A DNA stretch of 64,000 nt from Dermanyssus gallinae (Eukaryota > Arthropoda > Arachnida > Mesostigmata > Dermanyssidae). The position numbers were made by a program, and so were the translations under genes. Shown here piece after piece: positions 58,152-64,000 of this stretch (position 1 is its first letter; the number at the start of each line of letters is the position of its first letter). The DNA is taken from contig QVRM01006564.1 of NCBI GenBank assembly GCA_003439945.1, forward strand, positions 794,501 through 858,500, read 5' to 3'. The notes below the pieces were generated by a model. It had not been told where the DNA came from. It did not search any database and saw only the letters and a list, made by a program, of their open reading frames with translations.

Positions 58152-59762
58152 CCGGGCAAGATGGCTTAGTGGCAAAGCCTTTGCCTTGCATTTGGGAAGA
58201 CTGGGTTCGAGACCCTGACCGGCCAATCTTAAATTAGTTTGCATGGTTTCCAATTTAGACAAGGTAAATGCCGGAGTGGATTAAAAATTTGCCATGACAT
58301 GAAAACACTGTACACGGGCAATACGGCCTTACGGAAAATCTAAACAAATATATATAATTTGATTTCAGTATTAGAATGAACATGTAATTACGCCATGCAC
58401 GCCAGCGGGCCATGAATCGCGTAGGTCTTCGAAGCAATTACATGTACATACATATGCTTTGTGTCGATTTGCCGTATTTGCAGGAGCTTCGCTCGCTGGT
58501 TGAGGGGCCACCACCGATGCAACCGGCTCTCGCCGGCGTTTCGTATTCGGCCGACCAACGGCTGCGTGGCGCAGATTCATTGCGCTCTGCTGGCCAAAAT
58601 GCAGAGCCGAGCTTCCTTGAAGATTTGCGCGACGGTTTCTTGCACGCCGTAGCAACAAAGCGTCGTTCCGCTGAGCGACGTGCATGGAGGAGAATCGGCA
58701 TGCCTCAGTTTCAGGTAACGAAAACGCAAAAAAAAAACGCATCTATGCCTATTGTTTTATTTTATGTATTTGCTCATTGTTTTTTAGCTCACGTGTGACG
58801 CGTGACATTGAATGAGCACCGTAGAGATTTAAAAAAAAACTATAGATTTTCGAACCAAAGATAAACGATCGATTCGAGTAGTAGTAGTAGTAGTGTCGAG
58901 CCCGGTGGCGTAGTGGCATAAGTCTGCGTCTCGCAACCGGAGGAAACACATAGGTGCGCGGGTTCGAGCCCCACCGTTGCACATTTGTATTTATGGGATT
59001 TCGTCTATGAAGCAATGTGAAAAACAGTTCCGTGGACGTTAAATCTTGGCTGAGGGTCAGCCCGAAAACTTTACTTAGTAGTAGTAGTAGTAATGACGTC
59101 GTCGCTAGTTACGCAAACGGTGCCCACTGTCGGTTGTAATGTTTCGTTTTGTTTGATGTGCTTTTGTCATCATCATTATTTTTGATACCGCAAACTAGAT
59201 CTATACAGATAGAAAGAAATCTATTTTGCTCGAATACTGCCGGGGCTCGACCTGCGTAATAGTGACTTGCTCATGCCGCGAGCAGCTGAGTGTATAATTG
59301 TATAATATGTATGTATAATTTTTTAGAAAGGTTCTATTTATTAAGTGAGTTCGGATACACGTTAGATATGTATAAGCGTTGTTTTGGTCGTGATTAAATC
59401 GAGTACCTACATCGAGTATCGTTTTACTCTGTACCGTTTTTGGAGCTAAATGATGAAGCGTACATTTTGCATTTCAGAGCAAACCGCGAACGGACTTGAA
59501 GGTCTGTGTCGAATGCGGCCACCGACATGAGGCCCACACGTTGTGTGGACACTGTTACTCGAAAATTCGCGTGGAGAGCGAGGCTATCCAGAAGGCTATG
59601 GTTGACTCGTTCGGCTGGACGCCAATCGAGCAGGACGTCGTCGTCAAGTACCAGGGCGAGCAGGTCGAAGAGCAGGACCGCAACAAGAGAATCATCGAGA
59701 TGCCCAAACAGAGGCCAAAGTTCTTCAGCAACAACTTGATGGAGAAGGGGAATCACTCCTAG
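56996..59762 (+). CDS. mRpL32: Mitochondrial ribosomal protein L32 (three exons)
   Basis: bL32m, a zinc-ribbon protein of the mitochondrial large ribosomal subunit. In yeast and mammals it is matured by the m-AAA protease (family knowledge). Exons 56996-57034, 58484-58714 and 59478-59762 join in phase 0 and give 184 aa (human 188). The tiny first exon encodes an Arg-rich amphipathic presequence (MNLLQRVALRVAR). The middle exon carries the basic conserved stretch AVATKRRSAERRAWRRIG. The last holds the zinc ribbon CVECGHRHEAHTLCGHCY (CxxC..CxxC) and RIIEMPKQRPKFF, like human 'RIIERDRKRPSWF'. Divergent from COX16 and convergent with MCM6. Exon 1 is the least certain part. Confidence 0.88.
57424..58050. 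mobile_element. MITE, copy 2, in mRpL32 intron 1
   Basis: 627 bp with about 160-bp terminal inverted repeats. Left end AAGGGTGTAACAGAAATATT, right end (inwards) CAGTATGTAACAGAAATATT. Both arms carry GAAGCGATATAAGGAAT, GTCTCTGAGA.GTCTTGTTTC and TTTTGCCCGA in the same order. Same family and orientation as copy 1. TA is still visible at the left flank. No coding capacity. Confidence 0.9.
58104..58150. repeat. (TA)n microsatellite abutting SINE-A
   Basis: About 23 TA units ending one base before the SINE-A head. Confidence 0.95.
58152..58350 (+). mobile_element. SINE-A copy (tRNA-derived), best preserved
   Basis: Head GGGCAAGATGGCTTAGTGGC (box A), TTTGCCTTGCATTTGGGAAG, box B GGGTTCGAGACC, then AATTTAGACAAGGTAAATGC, CATGACATGAAAACACTG, TACACGGGCAATACGGCC and a tail AAACAAATATATA. 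In mRpL32 intron 1, on the sense strand. Confidence 0.92.
58484..58714 (+). CDS. mRpL32: mRpL32 exon 2
   Basis: 77 codons. The acceptor is CGTATTTGCAG at 58473-58483, the donor CAG|GTAACG at 58715. It carries the variable linker and the basic segment ATKRRSAERRAWRR just before the zinc ribbon. Confidence 0.83.
58895..59079 (+). mobile_element. SINE-B copy (tRNA-derived), full length, in mRpL32 intron 2
   Basis: Head GCCCGGTGGCGTAGTGGCAT (box A), CTGCGTCTCGCAACCGGAGG, box B GGGTTCGAGCCCC, body ACATTTGTATTTATGGG, GAAGCAATGTGAAAAACAG, CTTGGCTGAGGGTCAGCCCG and AAAACTTTACTTA. Flanked on both sides by AGTAGTAGTAGTAGT, which fits a target duplication within a (GTA)n run or a (GTA)n tail. Confidence 0.92.
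59478..59762 (+). CDS. mRpL32: mRpL32 exon 3: zinc ribbon and C-terminus
   Basis: 94 codons plus TAG. The acceptor is GCATTTCAG at 59469-59477. Contains SKPRTDLKVCVECGH..LCGHCY with the two CxxC pairs and the conserved C-terminal RPKFF. Confidence 0.92.
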   Translation, partial: SKPRTDLKVCVECGHRHEAHTLCGHCYSKIRVESEAIQKAMVDSFGWTPIEQDVVVKYQGEQVEEQDRNKRIIEMPKQRPKFFSNNLMEKGNHS

Positions 59763-59871
59763 AAAATGCCTCTGCGATTGTACCCGGCGTAGCTGTGTGC
59801 AGTTGTATGTCACGCTTTTAGGTCAATATCGTATCATCGTCGAGCGTTGTATGAGAATTGTTCATGGTTAA

Positions 59872-59877
59872 AATAAA
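59872..59877 (+). promoter_or_regulatory. Poly(A) signal candidate for mRpL32
   Basis: AATAAA 110 nt after the mRpL32 stop on the same strand, in GGTTAAAATAAACAC. The short 3' UTR fits a small housekeeping gene. Confidence 0.6.
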
Positions 59878-59960
59878 CACAGCATAGTTAAATTACGATG
59901 CATGTACTTTTTAGACGTAAGTGCCTCTTCTGTTATATGCTTTTTGTTAGGCGTCCCTCT

Positions 59961-59976
<16 letters not shown>

Positions 59977-60011
<35 letters not shown>
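59977..60011. repeat. (TC)n(TA)n microsatellite
   Basis: A (TC)n run into (TA)n just past the mRpL32 poly(A) signal. Confidence 0.9.
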
Positions 60012-60014
<3 letters not shown>

Positions 60015-60668
60015 GGAGTTCGTGAAGGTTTAGTAGATGCCGAGGTGATCGTACACTTGCTAAATCAAGCAATGTTTAATGCAAATGGGAGCGGGATGTC
60101 TTGCTGAGGGACAGTGAAATTACCAACATTTAATATACTGATGTGGCTAGCTGGATATCATTTTAGAAAGCGTGCGAGCGGGTTTATAAGGGTAGTTGTT
60201 CACCATTTTAGACCAAGCATTCACACCAAAAAAATCTTGGCGTGCATGCGGGCGGATGGTTCTTGTTGGCCCATCAATTGTTATATACATTAAATATGCT
60301 CCTTGGTATAAACAAAACTTCATCTGTGAAGCGCGTAAGTGCAGGGAATTAAGCCAGGGTTTCTTTTTCTACAAAAACCATAACCAAAATAACTACATCA
60401 CTATCAAACTTCTGTTTTAGCAAAGCTTCGTGGTCTGCCGATCATCAAGCACGTATTAAATGCTGTAGCTGGTTTTTACAGCAAACTAAGGCTGGGTTCG
60501 CTGCACGTGTGCTCTTCACAGATCAAGTAAAATGTTTGAGCCATTCCTGATTTTAAACTGAATCTTGCGATCCAGGCCATCTCCCTCCATTGCACCAAAT
60601 GACTGCCTTGATACAAATGCAGTGTAAAGGGTAAATTAAAAACAGGCCAAGCAATTAAAACAAGCTGT

Positions 60669-60674
60669 TTTATT
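60669..60674 (-). promoter_or_regulatory. Poly(A) signal candidate for MCM6
   Basis: AATAAA on the minus strand about 300 nt after the MCM6 stop. Other A/T-rich hexamer variants lie nearer, so the real site is uncertain. Confidence 0.35.
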
Positions 60675-60971
60675 ATACGTGCCACTGAGTTCAAAATATT
60701 TTATACGTACGCAGCATAGATTCATATGATTAGTGCATCAACCAGGTAATGGATACCCGGAGCGTACTTTTATGTACAGATATCGACTAAAAATCGAGAT
60801 GTGGTTAACATCCTTGTAACCACGTTTAGCGAAGCCAGTGTATGCCGTATGCTTCTATGCATTTAGAAGTATACAACTACATATACCCTTCGTCTGGTCC
60901 TGTGAGTTAGTTACATGCTGTGTCCAATGCGACAGCACTAAATATTGTTGAGGGTCCTTTACCGATCAGAT

Positions 60972-62659
60972 CTAGTCGGTAGCGACATAGTTGGGGTGGA
61001 CAGCAATCACAGGATGCTCGAGAATCTCTTCGCCTTCGCCCTTGAGTCCGACTTTTCCTATTTTTAGCAGAATGCCGTCAGCGATCAGTCTGTCGATGAC
61101 CTTGTCGCAGAGCTCCTTTTTGGTGACGAGCTGCTCGACATCGTCAATGTCCTTCTCGATGTGCTCTAGGTACCAGTTGAGCAGCTCCTCCTTGTTCATT
61201 GTACCCTCTTCTTCAGCGGTGTCCTTCTGCCGGATGGCAAACACCAACAGGTTGGCGATCGCCCGATAGTCTTCGAAGTGAATCGACAGGTGGCGCTTCG
61301 GCTTCGCCTGGCTGCCAGCCTGTGCCTCCATCGACTGGTTCTCCTTGTCGTCGGGGTCGGCGTCGATTTGCGGCTCCTCATCGTCGGCTTCCATCAGGTG
61401 GATGTCGGGCTGCTCGACGCGAATAATCGACTTGTTCAGCAGGCGGAACGCCTCCTTCACGTGCTTCTCTTTGACCTCGTCCTGGCAGTGCATGCGAGCG
61501 ATGCCCTCGGCCAGTCGTATCATCGACTCGAGCTGTCGGACGGTGATGCGCCACGCCGACTTCGATACGCCACCGCAGTCTCGCTGCCGCAGGTGGCGGT
61601 ACTGCTCGACGAGGTAGTCTTTGGCCGCCTCGGTCATCTTCGGCTTGAACATGCGCGCAAACTGAATGTAGCGCTGGATCTCTTCGCGTGTGTACACCTT
61701 GGTCTTCTCGACGGCCTCGATGCCGCTCTGGTGCAGATTCACAATCGTGCGCGCGATAGCGTAGTCGGTAATGTCGTTACAGTCGTCGATGAGCACGAAG
61801 AACAGGTCGAAACGCGACATGATCGGCGGCGACAGCGTGATGTTCTGCTGCAGCGACTTGGTTCGGTCGTAGCGTCCGTTGATCGGGTTGGCGGCGGCGA
61901 GAATCGACGCGCGCGCGTTCAGTGTCGCCCTGACGCCGGCCTTCGTGATCGAGATCGTCTGCTGTTCCATCGCTTCGTGGATCGCCACCTGGTCCTTGGG
62001 GTCCATCTTGTCGAACTCGTCGATGCAGCACACACCGTTGTCGGCCAGCATGAGCGCACCAGCTTCGATCACGAACTCGTGGCTCTCTTCGTCGCGGACA
62101 ACGGCAGCCGTCAGGCCGGACGCGGTCGACGCCTTGCCCGACGTGTAGATGGCGCGCGGCGTGAAGTCGACGACCTGCTTCAGGAACTGCGACTTGGCCG
62201 TCGACGGGTCGCCGACGATACAGACGTTGATGTCGCCTCGCAGCGTGGTGCCTTCGGCCGTCTTTTTCGGCACGCCGCCAAACTGCATGATGAGAATGCC
62301 CCGCTTGATCTCGTCGTTGCCGTGGATCGCCGGAAAGAGCGAGTCGCAGAGGTTCTTGTAGAGCTCGCGGTCCTGCGACATTTCGTAGATTTTGTCCCAG
62401 TGGTGCGGCTGGAGGTTCTTGCGCACTTCGTTCGGCGTCAGCTCAGTGCCGTCGTCGTGCCGGTTGGCCATGCTCGAGTTGCACGGCTCGACGGCGCACG
62501 CAAGAAACGCCGTACGATAGCCCATTTCGCGCACACCGAGGTTCTTCAGACCGGAGACGCCTTCGTTTTCGAAGCCCTGCTGCTGTTTAGTGTTAGCGCG
62601 CTCCGACTTGAGACCCGGAGTGCTCAGCTTGCTAACGTCGGGTACAACGATCAAAGTGC
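60972..62659 (-). CDS. Mcm6: MCM6 last exon (AAA+ core and C-terminus)
   Basis: A 1688-nt exon coding the entire AAA+ ATPase domain and C-terminal region. The acceptor is TTTTCATTCAG at 62670-62660. The stop TAG is at 60974-60972. The body is closely similar to animal MCM6 over its whole length. Confidence 0.96.
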
Positions 62660-63855
62660 CTGAATGAAAACCAACCAACAAACACCTTATCATACTCGTC
62701 CAGTGTTGCAACAACATTGACTCTTGCTGTTGCTAAAAATCAAAAAATACTTTCCGGGCTGACTTTCAGCCAAGATAAAAAATAAGATTTTTCGGTATTT
62801 ATTTTTATCTTGGCTGAGAGTCATCTCCAGACTGCTACTACTACTACTATTGTCTTTTTTTGCAACCTTTAACATATAAAGTTTATTTTCCGTATAATAC
62901 ATTAGGTATATATACTACTATTGTCTTAGACGTAATTATCGGGCTCTCGCACGAATAAACGGAACGCCCATCAAAAACCGTAACAACAAAAAAGAATATC
63001 TTCTTTCAGTAGCCGAACTGTGCTGCCTAATTATGTTTTAGATTAGAAAATAATAATACCATACGGCCACTTGATTTACTTTGTTTCTCACTTGTAAAAT
63101 GCGGGTTGTACAACGATTACGTACCAATAAAATCACATTTATCTCCAGCCTGAGCCGTCTCGACTGCTTCGGCGCGAACGACGATTTCAACACTACGGGG
63201 AATGTTGCCACGTGGAAGTTCACTTTGTGTTTCCTGTATGCGAACTTTTTGGAAGTCGACAAACTTTGACTTTGACGTATCCAGCATGAACCTGCAAGGA
63301 AACAACGAAGCGACGTGGTAAATACACAGTCTTGGCTATATCTAGTTAGTGCAGTATATATGCGGTAGCCAAAAAAATGCACAGAACGGCGGAGCCATAG
63401 TAAGCAGTAAAGCTTAACTATAGGGACAATGACAACGTGAATCACCGTGACAAATACAGAGCGATTAACACAACAATCCACAGTAATGAACCTATGGAAA
63501 GAAAATGAAGCCCGGAAAATCAAGTAAAGCAGAGTTCGCACCTCGCTCGGTTGTTGCAGACCGGGTTAGGGCAGATTGACGGTTCGGTGTACTTGAACTG
63601 CTGTTCGACCCCAGGAATCCACGTCTGACAGTCGAGACACTGGAACGTGCCCGACACGAGCTCCGGATGAACGGCGTGAGTTCGGACCACCTGTCCGGTG
63701 ATCTTGATCAGTGACCCCAATCGAAGCATTGTCATCTCGCGAACCTTGTGCACAGTGCTCACCTCGGTGAACGCAACGTAGAAGTCTTTGTCCACCGGCC
63801 CATCATTGCGGTCCCTAACGAGGTTCTTGACCGCATTGCAGAGGAATGGGTACAT
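60972..63855 (-). CDS. Mcm6: MCM6 replicative helicase subunit (5' partial, three exons in window)
   Basis: Subunit of the MCM2-7 hexamer that licenses origins and unwinds DNA in the nucleus. Exons 63542-63855, 63125-63291 and 60972-62659 join in phase (AG|G, G|GC) to 722 aa ending YVATD. Relative to human MCM6 (821 aa) about 86 N-terminal residues are missing; they lie beyond base 64000, since 63855 follows a clear acceptor (TTTCTAG). Motifs, numbered within this part: zinc finger Cys 73, 76, 95, 100; Walker A GDPSTAKS 310-317; Walker B IDEFDKM 373-379; arginine finger SRF 442-444. MCM6-type residues such as [19 protein letters not shown] separate it from the other MCMs. A C-terminal winged-helix part follows an acidic linker (~580-600). 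Confidence 0.96.
62660..63124 (-). other. Mcm6: MCM6 intron carrying an inverted SINE-B tail
   Basis: 465-bp intron. At 62755-62845 two short SINE-B 3'-end pieces lie head to head (CCGGGCTGACTTTCAGCCAA and ATCTTGGCTGAGAGTCA), making a hairpin 62761-62785/62799-62822. The right piece runs into a short CTA-triplet run (GCTACTACTACTACTATTG), resembling SINE-B's GTA-type flank. Confidence 0.75.
63125..63291 (-). CDS. Mcm6: MCM6 exon (OB-fold)
   Basis: 167 nt coding [46 protein letters not shown]. The acceptor is TTCCTTGCAG at 63301-63292, the donor GTACGT at 63124-63119. OB-fold DNA-binding part of the N-terminal tier. Confidence 0.93.
63542..63855 (-). CDS. Mcm6: MCM6 exon (N-terminal domain, zinc finger)
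   Basis: Encodes [46 protein letters not shown]. Begins in phase 0 after TTTCTAG. The opening ATG is an internal Met codon, not the gene start. The donor is GAG|GTGCGA at 63541. Confidence 0.93.
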
Positions 63856-64000
63856 CTAGAAATATATGCGCGTTGAAGGCAATGGCGGCGGCAACATCAA
63901 CAACAGTAGACACCGTTAGGTTACATGTGAGGTTCTACCGTGAAAAATGTGTAAAATATATATATATATAAGGTGGAAGAGGCCTTGTGATACAAACCAT
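63856..64000 (-). other. Mcm6: MCM6 upstream intron (cut by window end)
   Basis: 145 bp of intron with acceptor TTTCTAG, a GCC/GTT triplet stretch and a short (TA)n. The first MCM6 exon or exons must lie beyond the window. Confidence 0.7.

Larger units (their letters stand above)
59878..60971. other. Intergenic between convergent mRpL32 and MCM6
   Basis: About 1.1 kb with one (TC)n(TA)n array and the MCM6 poly(A) candidate; nothing else recognised. Confidence 0.65.

Noticed and set aside
58152..58230. tRNA-like sequences with A and B boxes (also near 7075, 17000, 43850, 58900, 37650)
   Set aside because: Each is the head of a longer repeated unit with a shared non-tRNA body, so they are SINEs rather than functional tRNA genes.

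Overview
The window is eukaryotic nuclear DNA, most likely from an arthropod. Genes are split by spliceosomal introns with GT..AG borders. Coding exons are GC-rich in third positions, while the surroundings are AT-rich and full of (TA)n and CAA/CAG-type microsatellites. Four protein genes could be rebuilt exon by exon with matching phases. The arthropod call rests on the proteins (a class V myosin whose joined length of 1800 aa fits the family) and on the repeat types. A parasitiform mite or tick is only a guess.

Layout. (1) 2656-41414, minus strand: a complete myosin V heavy chain gene with nine coding exons. Intron 1 is 26 kb, cuts the motor domain at loop 2 and takes up two thirds of the gene. 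(2) 41415-43.7 kb: GC-rich, triplet-repeat-rich 5' flank of that gene, with two upstream ORFs. (3) 43.7-53.9 kb: a gene-free block of decayed non-LTR retrotransposons on both strands, a MITE and a tRNA-derived SINE. (4) 54.4-63.9 kb: a compact housekeeping cluster made of COX16 (minus), mitochondrial ribosomal protein L32 (plus, divergent from COX16) and MCM6 (minus, convergent with L32; its first exon or exons lie beyond base 64000).

Repeats. At least three tRNA-derived SINE families are visible, here named A, B and C for convenience only. There is one MITE family with long terminal inverted repeats, at least a dozen LINE relics (RT, gag-like zinc knuckle, RNase H and C-terminal zinc-motif pieces), one BEL/Pao-type LTR retrotransposon scrap, and about thirty (TA)n arrays.

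Function. Myosin V is an actin-based cargo motor. COX16 and L32 serve the mitochondrion (cytochrome oxidase assembly and the mitoribosome). MCM6 is a subunit of the replicative helicase. The four share no pathway. I found no CRISPR array, rRNA, stand-alone tRNA or operon-like system, and nothing I would call a new biological system. The most interesting points are the repeat biology and a few strong hairpins.
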